From positions 108,908,662 to 108,972,661 of the forward strand of contig JAZBQD010000030.1 in NCBI GenBank assembly GCA_036583965.1: a stretch of DNA of 64,000 bases, in the 5' to 3' direction. Below the pieces are notes generated by a model that was not told the DNA's origin, did no database searches, and saw only the letters and a program-made list of their open reading frames with translations. This DNA comes from Prunella strophiata (taxonomy: Eukaryota > Chordata > Aves > Passeriformes > Prunellidae). Positions 1 to 11,300 of the stretch are shown piece by piece; position 1 is the stretch's first letter; each line of letters begins with the position of its first letter. The position numbers and the translations under genes are program-made.

Positions 1-173
1 CTCCTCCCGTGCAGCGCCGCACCCTCACCCGCCGCTGGGGCCGGGGGGCTCAGCGCACCCAGGGGCGCCTCGGCCCCGCCGCGCCCGGCACCGCCCCCGG
101 CAGGGCCCCGGGGCCCGGGGCAGGGCAGGAGGGCGGGCAGAGGCGGGCAGAGGCGGCCCGGGCGGGCACTCAC

Positions 174-215
174 GTTGCGGCGGCGGGAGAAGCCGGGCAG
201 CAGCGGCAGCGCCAT
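174..215 (-). CDS. EFHC2: EFHC2 first coding exon (partial gene)
   Basis: EFHC2 is a DM10- and EF-hand-domain protein of motile-cilium doublet microtubules. Only its first coding exon is here. Reading the minus strand from the ATG at 215 gives 14 codons, MALPLLPGFSRRRN, ending in phase 0 at 174 and followed directly by the donor GTGAGT (173-168). Vertebrate EFHC2 starts with MALPLLPG and, as I recall it, has an arginine-asparagine just before the first junction. The ATG sits in a CpG island with promoter elements just upstream. The neighbouring same-strand FUNDC1 supports the call, since EFHC2 and FUNDC1 are adjacent in vertebrates. The DM10 and EF-hand exons would lie beyond the left edge. 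The short exon limits certainty, but the splice site, start and synteny agree. Confidence 0.8.
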
Positions 216-251
216 GGCCGCCCCTCAACCGCCGCCGCCGCCGCGCGGCGC

Positions 252-259
252 TGACGTCA
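252..259. promoter_or_regulatory. Perfect CRE palindrome TGACGTCA (first)
   Basis: The full 8-base consensus for CREB/ATF factors is present 37 bases upstream of the EFHC2 ATG, within the CpG island. A second identical site lies 16 bases further upstream. Function is inferred from motif and position. Confidence 0.7.
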
Positions 260-267
260 CGCGGCCG

Positions 268-275
268 TGACGTCA
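268..275. promoter_or_regulatory. Perfect CRE palindrome TGACGTCA (second), next to a GC box
   Basis: This is the second full CRE. It is followed at once by GGGGCGGGG (277-285), a strong Sp1/KLF-type GC box. Start-to-start spacing of the two CREs is 16 bases, about one and a half helical turns. Confidence 0.7.
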
Positions 276-306
276 AGGGGCGGGGACAGGCGCGGGGGGA
301 GCGCGG

Positions 307-1757
307 GGCTCGTCCCGAACGGCTCAACCCGAACATGGATCCCAAATATTGATCCCAAATATTGATCCCGAACGGCTCAACCCGAACATGGATCCCAAAT
401 ATTGATCCCAAATATTGATCCCGAACGGCTCAACCCGAACATTGATCCCGAACATTGATCCCAAATATTGATCCCAAATATTGATCCCAAACGGCTCAAC
501 CCGAACATTGATCCCGAACATTGATCCCAAATATTGATCCCGAACGGCTCAACCCGAACATTGATCCCAAATATTGATCCCGAACGGCTCAACCCGAACA
601 TTGATCCAAATATTGATCCCGAATATTGATCCCGAACGGCTCAACCCGAACATTGATCCCGAACATTGATCCCAAATATTGATCCCGAACGGCTCAACCC
701 GAACATTGATCCCGAACATTGATCCCGAACATTGATCCGAACATTGATCCGAACATTGATCCCGAACGGCTCAACCCGAACATTGATCCCAAATATTGAT
801 CCCAAATATTGATCCCAAATATTGATCCCGAACGGCTCAACCCGAACGGCTCAACCCGAACATTGATCCCAAATATTGATCCCAAATACTGATCCCAAAT
901 ATTGATCCCAAATACTGATCCCGAACGGCTCAACCCGAACATTGATCCCAAACATTTATCCGAACATTGATCCCGAACGACTCCGTCCCGAACATTCATC
1001 CCAAACGTTCATCCCAAACATTCATCCCAAACATTCATCCCAAACATTCATCCCGAACCTTCATCCCGAACGGCTCCGTCCCGAACATTCATCCCAAACA
1101 TTCATCCCAAACATTCATCCCAAACATTCATCCCGAACATTCATCCCAAACATTCATCCCGAACATTCATCCCGAACATTCATCCCAAACATTCATCCCA
1201 AACATTCATCCCAAACATTCATCCCAAACATTCATCCCGAACATTCATCCCAAACATTCATCCCGAACATTCATCCCAACATTCATCCCAAACTTCATCC
1301 CAAACATTCATCCCGAACATTCATCCCAAACATTCATCCCAAACATTCATCCCGAACATTCATCCCGAACATTCATCCCAAACATTCATCCCGAACGGCT
1401 CATCCTGAACATTGATCCCGAACCTTCATCCCGAACCTTCATCCCGAACGGCTCAACCCGAACGGCTCATCCAGAACCTTCATCCCGAATCTTCATCCTG
1501 AACCTTCATCCCGAACCTTCATCCCGAACCCTCATCCCGAACCCTCATCCTGAACCCTCATCCCAAACATTCATCCTGAACGGCTCCATCCCGAACGCCT
1601 CATCCCGAACGGCTCCATCCCGAACCCTCATCCTGAACCCTCATCCCGAACGGCTCCATCCCGAACCCTCATCCCAAACATTCATCCCGAACGGCTCCAT
1701 CCCAAACCCTCATCCTGAACCCTCATCCTGAACCCTCATCCCGAACCCTCATCCCGG
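307..1757. repeat. 13-bp-unit minisatellite upstream of EFHC2, three variant domains
   Basis: This is a tandem array with a basic 13-base unit. From 307 to about 960 the units are ATTGATCCC(A/G)AA(T/C), interspersed with a 14-base unit CGGCTCAACCCGAA. From about 985 to 1395 the unit becomes ATTCATCCC(A/G)AAC. From about 1400 to 1757 it drifts to CCTCATCC and CTTCATCC forms with CGGCTCCATCCCGAA interspersed. The array starts almost at the edge of the EFHC2 promoter. Three 13-base units make 39 bases (13 codons), so long stop-free frames arise on both strands; these are not genes. Confidence 0.95.
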
Positions 1758-1864
1758 GATATGCCCCTGGGGGATTTGCAGGCAGGTCCCGGCTTTCCTC
1801 TCACCAAGTGCAGGGGATGCCTCAGGGTGGGCCCAGAGTCAGCAGCAGCAAAGTAGAAGCAAAT

Positions 1865-2060
1865 CCATTCTTATTTTTATATACATAATTAATTAATGTG
1901 TATAATTATAGAAATAGATCTAAATATTATATGTGTGTACAATTTATATAGTTTTTATTATAACATAAAAACACATTGTATATAAATGTGTCATATAAAA
2001 ATATATATATAACATATATTTATATAATATTTATTGCACATCATTATTTACTGAATACTA
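1865..2060. repeat. AT-rich low-complexity sequence
   Basis: The sequence is almost entirely A and T, with many TATATA and ATATAAA runs and no coding potential. It separates the minisatellite from the CR1 fragment at 2140. Confidence 0.8.
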
Positions 2061-2139
2061 AAACATATTAAATCCAGCTGTAGCCCACACTAAATCAATT
2101 TCTTCAGTTTTTCAGGATTAATGGCCACTTTCATAATGA

Positions 2140-2515
2140 GAAATTTAGAGAAAAGGAGGCTCAAAGGTGGCCTTATGGCCCCCTACAACTCCCTGACAGG
2201 AGGCTGTGGCCAGGGTGGGGTCCCTTGTTCCTCCTCTCCAGGGAACAAGGGACAGGAGGAGAGGACATGGAGTCTGGAGCTGTGCCAGGGGAGGTTCAGG
2301 TTGGACATCAGAAGGAATTTTTTCACAGAAAGGGTGATTAGACCTTGGGAGAGGATACCCAGGGAAGTGGTGGAGTCACCATCCCTGGAGGTGTGCAGGG
2401 AAAGGCTGGCTGTGGCACTCAGTGCCATGGGCTGGGTGACACGGTGGGGTTTGGTCACAAGTCACACTCGATGATCTCAGAGGTCTTTTCCAACCTGAAG
2501 GATTCTGTGAAATTT
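2140..2515 (+). mobile_element. CR1 LINE 3' fragment, plus strand
   Basis: This matches the remembered 3' region of avian CR1 elements: a GGAGGCTCA start, TACAACTCCCTGACAGGAGG, GTGCCAGGGGAGGTTCAGGTTGGA, CCCAGGGAAGTGGTGGAGTCACC, then CTCAGAGGTCTTTTCCAACCT near the end. It is 5'-truncated, as usual for CR1. The open frame across it (117 residues from 2121) is spurious. Confidence 0.9.
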
Positions 2516-3597
2516 TACCTCACCTGAGGAGCAGTGACTTCTCTGGACATGGAGCCCCCCAAGTCCCTCTGGAACTGGGGTCACAGATGGGACAAATCCC
2601 ACTGCATTTGCCATTTTCTGCACCAATTAATTTTTAATGTTTTTCGTTTTGTGACTTTTACACAGCACATTTTACTCTGGGGCCCTGTCAGGCTAGGGGG
2701 AGGGGGAGGTGGGATGTTTTTACAGCTTTTTGTTGGGTTTTTTGCATTTTAGTCCACTGGGATGGGGAAACTGGGTCAGTGGGTTTCCACCTTCTGATTT
2801 CCCAGCGCTGTACTACACATCTGCATTTGCATTTAGTGTGGAAAGGTAAACATTTAAAATATATTTTAATTGAAAATTAGAGAAACCATCATTTTAATCA
2901 CATTCATTTCATACAGTGGGTGGTATTAAGCAAAAAATTTAAATTTCAAACAGAAAATACAGTGAGAGTTTCTCACGGATGGCTGGTGGGGGGAAGGGTT
3001 GTTTTTCCTTAATGGAAGTAACATTTTCCTTGTTAATAAGGGAAGATGCATTCCAGATCACTTCCAAAGCCAGTTCCAGAGAACAGCAACCATGCTATGT
3101 TGTGTTCCTCCATTTTACATAAAGCTGTTCATTAATATGTTTTTTTTTTTTTTTAATTAGACTGCTTTTTACAGAAAAATTAGTTTATGGATAAAATAGC
3201 TTAAACCAAAATAATCCATTTCTGATCTGCCATCACCCTGTCTCAGAAGAGCTGTACTTCAGCTGCTGAATGTCCTTATTCTCATGGATGGAGTGGATCT
3301 CCCCTGCCATATTTCATACTCTATGATGCATCAGACCATGAAATTCCCATAATGTGTCATCCCTCCTCCCCCAAACAGAGGCTCGTGGAACAGCATGGGA
3401 GATGTGCTCAGTCTGAGCAAGCCTGGGAGAGACTCCCCATCCAGTCCCCAGGGAGCATTTGTGCAGAATTCACTCTCTGAATTGGAATTTCACCAAAAAT
3501 GTTCCAATTTCCAAAACTGTCATTTATGGGGAAATTATTTTGGGGTTGTTTTGTTGTTTTGGAGTAGTTTTTTTTTTTTTTTTTTTTTGCCAGACGT
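2516..3597. other. Intergenic, no gene seen
   Basis: Ordinary AT-rich intergenic DNA. It has a T-run near 3140 and a run of about 20 T at 3570-3588, just before the polypurine array. No splice-bounded coding segment or recognisable element was found. Confidence 0.6.
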
Positions 3598-5365
3598 TTG
3601 AGAAGGAAGGAAGGAAGAAGGAAGGAAGGAGGAAGAAAGGAAGGAAGAAGGAAGGATTCGAGGATTTTTGGAAAGGAATCGGATGAGAAGGATTTGCCAG
3701 GAAGGAAGGAAGGAAGACTTATGAGGAGAAAAGGACGGAAGGAAGGAAGGAAGGAAGGAAGGAAGAAGGAAGGAAGGAAGGAAGGAAGGAAGAAGGAAGG
3801 AAGGAAGGAAGGAAGGAAGGAAGGAGGAAGGAAGGAAGGACGGAAGGAAGGAAGGAAGAAGGAAGGAAGGAAGAAGGAAGGAAGGAAGAAGGAAGGAAGG
3901 AAGGAAGGAAGGAAGAAGGAAGGAAGGAAGGAGGAAGGAAGGAAGGAGGAAGGAAGGAAGGAGGAAGGAAGGAAGGAAGGAAGAAGGAAGGAAGGAAGAA
4001 GGAAGGAAGGAAGGAAGGAAGGAAGGAAGGAGGAAGGAAGGAAGGAGGAAGGAAGGAAGGAGGAAGGAAGGAAGGAAGGAAGGAAGGAAGGAGGAAGGAA
4101 GGAAGGAAGAAGGAAGGAAGGAAGGAAGGAGGAAGGAAGGAAGGAAGGAAGGAAGGAAGGAAGGAAGGAAGGAAGGAAGGAAGGAAGGAAGGAAGAAGGA
4201 AGGAAGGAAGGAAGGAAGGAAGAAGGAAGGAAGGAAGAAGGAAGGAAGGAAGGAAGGAAGGAAGAAGGAAGGAAGGAAGGAAGGAAGAAGGAAGGAAGGA
4301 AGGAGGAAGGAAGGAAGGAAGAAGGAAGGAAGGAAGGAAGGAAGGAAGGAAGAAGGAAGGAAGGAAGGAAGGAAGGAAGGAAGAAGGAAGGAAGGAAGGA
4401 AGGAAGGAAGGAAGAAGGAAGGAAGGAAGGAAGGAAGGAAGGAAGGAAGGAAGGAAGGAAGGAAGGAAGGAAGGAGGAAGGAAGGAAGGAAGGAAGGAAG
4501 GAAGGAAGGAGGAAGGAAGGAAGGAAGGAAGGAAGGAAGGAAGGAAGGAAGAAGGAAGGAAGGAAGGAAGGAAGGAAGGAAGGAAGAAGGAAGGAAGGAA
4601 GGAGGAAGGAAGGAAGGAAGAAGGAAGGAAGGAAGGAAGGAAGGAGGAAGGAAGGAAGGAAGGAAGGAGGAAGGAAGGAAGGAAGGAAGGAAGGAAGGAA
4701 GGAAGGAAGGAAGGAAGAAGGAAGGAAGGAAGAAGGAAGGAAGGAAGAAGGAAGGAAGGAAGGAAGGAAGGAAGGAAGGAAGGAAGGAAGGAAGGAAGGA
4801 AGGAAGGAAGGAAGGAGGAAGGAAGGAAGGAAGGAAGGAAGGAAGGAAGGAAGGAAGGAAGGAAGGAGGAAGGAAGGAAGGAAGGAAGGAGGAAGGAAGG
4901 AAGGAAGGAAGGAAGGAAGGAAGGAAGGAAGGAAGGAAGGAAGGAAGGAAGGAAGGAAGGAAGGAAGGAAGAAGGAAGGAAGGAAGGAAGGAAGGAAGGA
5001 AGGAAGGAAGGAAGGAAGGAAGGAAGGAAGGAAGGAAGGAAGGAAGAAGGAAGGAAGGAAGGAAGGAAGGAAGGAAGGAAGGAAGGAAGGAAGAAGGAAG
5101 GAAGGAAGGAAGGAAGGAAGGAAGGAGGAAGGAAGGAAGGAAGGAAGGAAGGAAGAAGGAAGGAAGGAAGAAGGAAGGAAGGAAGAAGGAAGGAAGGAAG
5201 GAAGGAAGGAAGGAAGGAAGGAAGGAAGGAAGGAAGGAAGGAAGGAAGGAAGGAAGGAGGAAGGAAGGAAGGAAGAAGGAAGGAAGGAAGGAAGGAAGGA
5301 AGAAGGAAGGAAGGAAGAAGGAAGGAAGGAAGGAAGGAAGGAAGGAAGAAGGAAGGAAGGAAAGG
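3598..5365. repeat. GGAA/GAAG polypurine array, about 1.77 kb
   Basis: The array consists of GGAA tetramers broken at irregular intervals by GAAGAAGG and GAGGAAGG phase shifts. The left 245 bases carry a few pyrimidines (for example 3655-3725 and one C at 3841). From 3842 to 5365 the plus strand is A and G only, about 1.5 kb of uninterrupted polypurine. The giant frames through it, rich in K/E/G/R on plus and P/S/F/L on minus, are translation artefacts. Confidence 0.97.
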
Positions 5366-8300
5366 TTTCAATAATTTTGTTTTCTTTCAAATGAAAGGCC
5401 AAAAAAAAAAAAAAATAGTGTAATCTACTTTAGAACACAATTTCTTCTTTCTACATTACCTTCTCTTTGGGGTTTCTCTCACATGTTTATCTTTTTTGTT
5501 CCTTTCTGTATTCACTCAGTAGTACAGACTGAGTGAAAACAAATTAATTTTAATGCCTTTTCTAGGAAAAATGAAAGTACTCCAGGAAAACCAATTTTGA
5601 TAAAAGCTTTTTATTAAATGAAGATTGTTAATGACAACAGCAAGCAGTTGGCAGTAGTAAATTAACCATGTGTTCTGACTACTCTGCAGATGATAGTGGT
5701 GGATGCACATAGGACTGCATTAGTTGTACAGTTCAAAGCAGAGAGAAAGCAGGAGGGAAGCTAAAGCTGGGGAAAACATGGAAAATGCTGTCTTTGTGAT
5801 AAAAAGACAGCTATTATAGTCTCTTTGTGTTGAGATTGAGTTTTACTGGCAAACTTGAAATGAGTAGGGGAGTACAAATCGTAAAGTGAGCCACCAAAAA
5901 CTTTCCAAAGAGGCTTAATTAAAAAAAAAAAAAAATACATTGGCTTTCACTCTGACCAAATGCTGCAGGCTCCAGGCTTAGTCCATTTGTCTGAGTGGAA
6001 GGCCAGGTCTGACCAAGTTCTGTCAGTTTAGAATAGGGAAATTTAGAAATAAAAGGAAACCAGGAAGGTTTGACTAATATCAGCATAATTTAGTGTTGCT
6101 TGTCTGTGAAGACATGTCTCTGCTTCTGTCACATGTGTGACTTATCCTCTTCCTGGGACTGGTTTTACAGGCCATGTTAAGGCTGGGCTGCCCAAAATCA
6201 GATTGTTCCCAGGCTTCCCAGTTTAAAGTGAGTTATGACCCTACATGGATCATCATATAGCACACCAAAACCTGAACCAAAATTGAACTGTGGCATGCAC
6301 TTAATTAGGTACCAGAAATTTGGAATGGAAAATTACTAGCTATTAATTAGACAGGCCTGTCTTAGAAAAGTATTGAATGCTGTAAGAGGCATTGCAGAAG
6401 TCACAGAGGGGATTGGATTAGGGGAATCAAGCACAGCCCTGCCTGTGGCCAGCTCATGTGGGGGAAGAAGGGCAAACCCCAATGTGGCTGTTCATTGTGG
6501 TGCACCATGAATCAGCTGCTACCTTCAGTGAACAGTCCTAGAAATCTTGATTCTTTGTTCTCCTGTGTCTTCTGTTACCTCATTCATTTTGTTTTTACCT
6601 GACAATGAACATGTAGCCCATGAAGATAATTCTTCATGGCCAGAAAGCAATGCTGAGATCACAGCTGTGGAATGCTCCACAGAGGGAAATCCAGCACCTT
6701 TGTGGCCATGGATCTGTGCTGGCCATGTACCACAGGGATCCTTGGTGCCTCATTCCTGCAGCTGCCTCCTGCCCCAGCAAGGCAAAGTGAAAAGAGTGAA
6801 TTTCCCCATCTCATGGCCTGGAACCTTTTCTTCCTGGTGATGCCATGAGGGAGAGGAGACCAGAAAAATAGTTACAGCCATTTGGGTCTCACTGGGAGGT
6901 TTCCTTAGCTGGAATGACCTTTCCATGGCCATTGCTCCAATTCAGCCTGCTCCACTGAGGCACATTTGCACATGAGCCACTCAATGAGATGTGCCATACC
7001 TTTGGGGACAGAGGTATTGGGCAGGGATGAGGGATGCAGGCACAGTGTCCCCACTGGTGCTGCCTGCCTGGCACAGCCTGGGTGTGAGGGGCCCTGCACA
7101 GGCTGGTTTTGGTGCCCTTGTGTCCCCACCCCATCACCCCATCCCACAAACTCCTCAGCCTCTGGAAACTTGACAGAAGAAGTGCTCTGTCTCACAGAAC
7201 AAGCTCGGTGGGCAAGTTCCACTTTGCTGTGCCTGTTTGAAGTGTTTTGAAGTTCCTACTCATCTGATACTCAGCTCTTTTACATAAGGTGTGAGCTTCT
7301 CAGGGGATATTTGCAATCAGCCTGACTTCTGTGTTATGGAAGTCAGGGAGACTATGAGGGGCCACTTCCCTAAGTCCCCCACACTCCTGAAAGTACAGGA
7401 AAAGAGAAATATTCTGGGCCTGGTAGATACCTCTGAGTTGCCCCTGCTGCATATATTCAGTGAGATCTGCACCAGGGAGTAGCTGTTCACTTCCTCTTCA
7501 CCCTCCTTATGTGGGCTGATTTGAGATGCAGGCACACTGGTAAAATGAACCTGACAGAAAAGCCTCTAATTTAATTCAGAGCAGAATGCAGATTTTTTTT
7601 TCTCTTAATTAAGCTATAGACATGCATTTAATACAGCATGCAGTATTAAATGGGAAGAGTTGGAAAAACTTGTGAGTAAGACACCTAGCAGTGATGGGAA
7701 TGAAGTATGAACATGGAGCTTGGCAGCAATGTAACCACAGTCGAAGTGCAGCTGAGGCCTCCCAGTTGTGTGTCACCTCTGCAAGAGCCAAGCAGCCTTC
7801 CTCCCTCCAGATAACATCACTTCTAGGGTGAGGACAAACCACAAAGCCCCTGAGGCAGGGAGGCACAGTGACTCTCACAGCCCAGACAGTCCCATGGAAG
7901 TCAGGGCAATGCTGCTGTCACCCAAGTGCAGCCCCCAGACCCCTGTCCCACCCTGCAGAACGAATGGGGAGCTGCTCTCATGGGGACAATAAAGGAGGGA
8001 GGCAGCTTTTACCCTCCTGACTGGGCTTATTTTCCTTCCTTCACTCCTGACCTGTTTGGGATGTCAATGGGACTGAACTTATGGAGGTCAAACATTTCCT
8101 GACTTTCCTCTCACGCTGCTTTTCTGACAAAAATGAGGGGTTTGGCTCAGCAGAAGTGTTAATAGACCTCCCCTCCTTTCCACCAGGGGTATAGCTTGCC
8201 AGCAGCCTGACTCTCCATTAAGAAAACTCTCTCATCCATCCAAGGAGGCATGACAAGCCCCTAAGAAACCCCAGCCCTGGCTCTGTTCAGCCAGACTTAC

Positions 8301-11300
8301 CAGTCTGCTCCCTTTTGCCTAGGAAAATTCTGTCAGCATTTCCCTAAGTCTTGCAAGTTGCCTTGAGGATATGCCATCAGCTGAGGCTGCATGACTGATC
8401 AATTCCTCCCTCTTCTCCCATCCTCCATTCTCAAGCTTCATCTTCATAGCTGATGGATAAAACAACAAAAAAAACCCCCACCAGCCATATTTAAAATTCC
8501 CATGGCAATAAATAGATAGATAGCTAGATTACAGTCAATTACCAGAAACTGCTATTGATCAAGGCTGGTTTAGAATTATGCTTGCTTTCACGATCAAGCT
8601 TACAGTACAATTTACCCTGCATTCATCATCTGTTTCAATCAAAATGAGAGGGGAGGAAATGACACTTATTTTAAATAAAAAGCTTTCAAGCTATTCTTGC
8701 AGGCTGCTTTGAGGATCTAGGACAGATCAAAGCTGCTTTGAGAATTCATCCATTCTCCTTCAGATATGATAGCTCATTGTCCATAGGAAAAAAAATTAAG
8801 GCAGTATAAGTTATCAAAGCAGCAAGTGGATTTTGGGTTTCCAAGAAGTGGTCTCAAAATTGGTGAAGCCTGCCAGGATAATAGCAGAAGAGGAGTGACA
8901 GTAATCCCCTCTGTCACAGAGACCAAGATATTGGCAATTGCAGGCACTACACCAGAAATCATTTCTTAATCAAGCTCTGCCTTAATGGTAGCTGGGTCAC
9001 CTGTATGGATCAAAGCCTTGGTCAATACCACCTTCCCAAGAGTGGCTGGCATCAGTCAATTATGAAACTGAGGTTTACCTCAAACCTAATTCCTTTGCTG
9101 ATTAGGACTTTATTCTAACTTCCAGCCTGAGGGCACTCTTGGGAAACAGATCCTTTTGATCCTTGTTTTGGCATTGTCCTTTGAATAATGTATCTTTTTT
9201 TTGCCATCCAATGCCTTCTCCTTACATAATGGTAGATAGCAATCACATCTCCCTTCAGCTTTGGGCCAAGTTTAGTGAACCAGACTTTTTGGCACGCTGC
9301 CTGTGTGATAGTTCATGTTTCTCCTGAACTCCCAGCTCTGCTTTTTTCTCTGCCTGTTCCAGTCCGAGTTTGTCTCCCTTGAATAAAAAGCAGCAATGCA
9401 CAATAACCTAAAAGAACTGTCTCTCACCAATGTGCTGCACTGTTCCAGTTACTCTCATCTCTGCTTTCCTCTGCTATGTCTTCTCAATATTTCTTTTCAA
9501 TATTTCTTTCCCTTGCTTTCCTGCTTTCTTAGGTTTTTGCTTCCTCCTGGCCCTTCTCATTCCCACTTGTTCTGCTTCTTTTCTTCACTGCTGCTTTTCT
9601 CATAGAAGGCCAGAATAAGTGAGAAAAGTGTCAGGTCCTCCTTTCCAAACCTGTTGATTGAACGTGCTGAAGAATAAGTGATCTGCAGGGAATAGGATTT
9701 ATTGGGCTGTTAGCTTGAATGGAGATGTCTGGCTCAGCCTGCCAAGTCTCTGAGCACAATTTCTCTCTGCACGGCTCCACTGCTGCTCTTCCCTTCTCTA
9801 AATGCACTTTGAAGGGCTTTGCTTTTGTATCAGTGTGTGAGGAGTATGGGTAAGACCTAATTTCAGGGATGGGAGAAGCAGACTTCACTATATATCAGAG
9901 GTGGTTTCATGCCCTTATAATACATTTTTCAAGGCAACTGATCCTGATGCTTCATGGCTAGCTTGGCTTCCATCCACTGAAATCAGAGCTGCTGTCCTGG
10001 TGAGGTTTTGTCTCTTTGTTTGGAGGCAACCTGTGATAGCACAGAAAGAAATGTGTTCACCGGGAGTTCATTTTGAGCTTGTGATTAATATCAGTTCTTT
10101 TTATGAACGAGGTACCTATTTTGCTCTGTTTCTACCTTACAGATGGGGCAAACTCCAAATCCTCTCAATGAAAGGATAAAGAAGAGAGAAGAAACCCTTC
10201 TGCCATGCCAGACATTTGCTGGTCACTAGCACATTCCACGCCACAGCAAGACCATATTTATTTTTGTGTGCTAAATGCTGTAGCAAGGTTAGTCCACAAA
10301 TAAATAAATGAGTAGAGGTTCAATATTTAAGGGAATTTCAACTGGAACAAAAACTACCATGAAAGTTGAGACTGTAACAGCCTTGACAGTGTCCCTTTAA
10401 ATTACACTTAATAAATACCAGGGAGCTGAAGTGTTCTGTGGTTGTGCATATATTTGTAACAAATGGTTGCACAAATATTTGGCTCCTAACGATGAACTAA
10501 CTGGTATGACATTTTCCAGGGAAAATTAATTACTTTAACGTGTGTTGTATAAAATATGAGATAATCATGTAATGTATGTGTGTGCTGTAGAGTGTTGCTG
10601 AGTGACTAAGTTATTACCAAAGGAAATTTATGAGAAACAAACAAGACACACTCAGAGATGCTGTAAATGTCATGCTATGCTCAAGGGCCTTTTGCGGCTG
10701 AATAATTTTTATGTGGATGAGGAGGACAGGATCATGCTGTGAAAAATCAAGTTAGAATGAGTTAATCTTTGTATTTGCACATAATTTTATTGGTATTTAA
10801 TGTAGCTGTGATGTTTCTGTTTCAAATTGTAGGGACAGTTCATGGTGAAGATGACAAGATCGAATCAGACTGAACTGAGTGATCTCAGCATCAAATTTTG
10901 AGCGGTCTATGTTCAAGAAGAAAAGCTGCCTATTAGAGAAATGGGAAATAAAGTGGTCCTGATAGTCAAGTCATGGCTGCTGGTTTGAGCAAAATTTTAC
11001 TGCCTAATTTATGTGACTTTTTGGAAGGGTGAAGTAATCTCCCTTAGAGGTCTTGCCTGTGAAGTGGCACTCACTGCTCTGTGCAGCTCTAAAGCAGGGA
11101 AGGGTCAGGGACTGCCAGGGCTCTGCCCTCCCCTCCCACCAGGATGCTCTGCAGGGTCTGCACGAGGCTGTGGGCAGCAGGGAGGAGTGGAAAGCAGTGA
11201 ACTGAACTGGAGAAATAGGAACTGGCGAGGGAAAAGCAGACACACACATCCCTCCTCAGACAGAGAGCGTGGAGCGTGATAAAGCTGATCTCTAGATGGT

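Larger units (their letters stand above)
1..306 (-). promoter_or_regulatory. CpG-island promoter of EFHC2
   Basis: The first 300 bases are very GC- and CpG-rich, in sharp contrast to the AT-rich sequence after 1.8 kb. The block spans the EFHC2 start codon, the beginning of intron 1 and about 90 bases upstream of the ATG. It contains two palindromic CRE sites and a GC box, and no TATA box is evident. It ends abruptly where the 13-bp minisatellite begins. The transcription start is inferred to lie roughly between 215 and 300 but cannot be fixed from sequence. Confidence 0.75.

Noticed and set aside
942..1731. Pro/His/Ser-rich open frames in the minisatellite
   Set aside because: The 13-base unit gives a 39-base translational period that happens to lack stops. 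The peptides simply restate the repeat.
3408..5402. Open frames of 550-664 codons in the polypurine array
   Set aside because: They consist of GGAA-repeat translation (P/S/F/L on minus, K/E/G/R on plus), with no start context, domain or splice signal.
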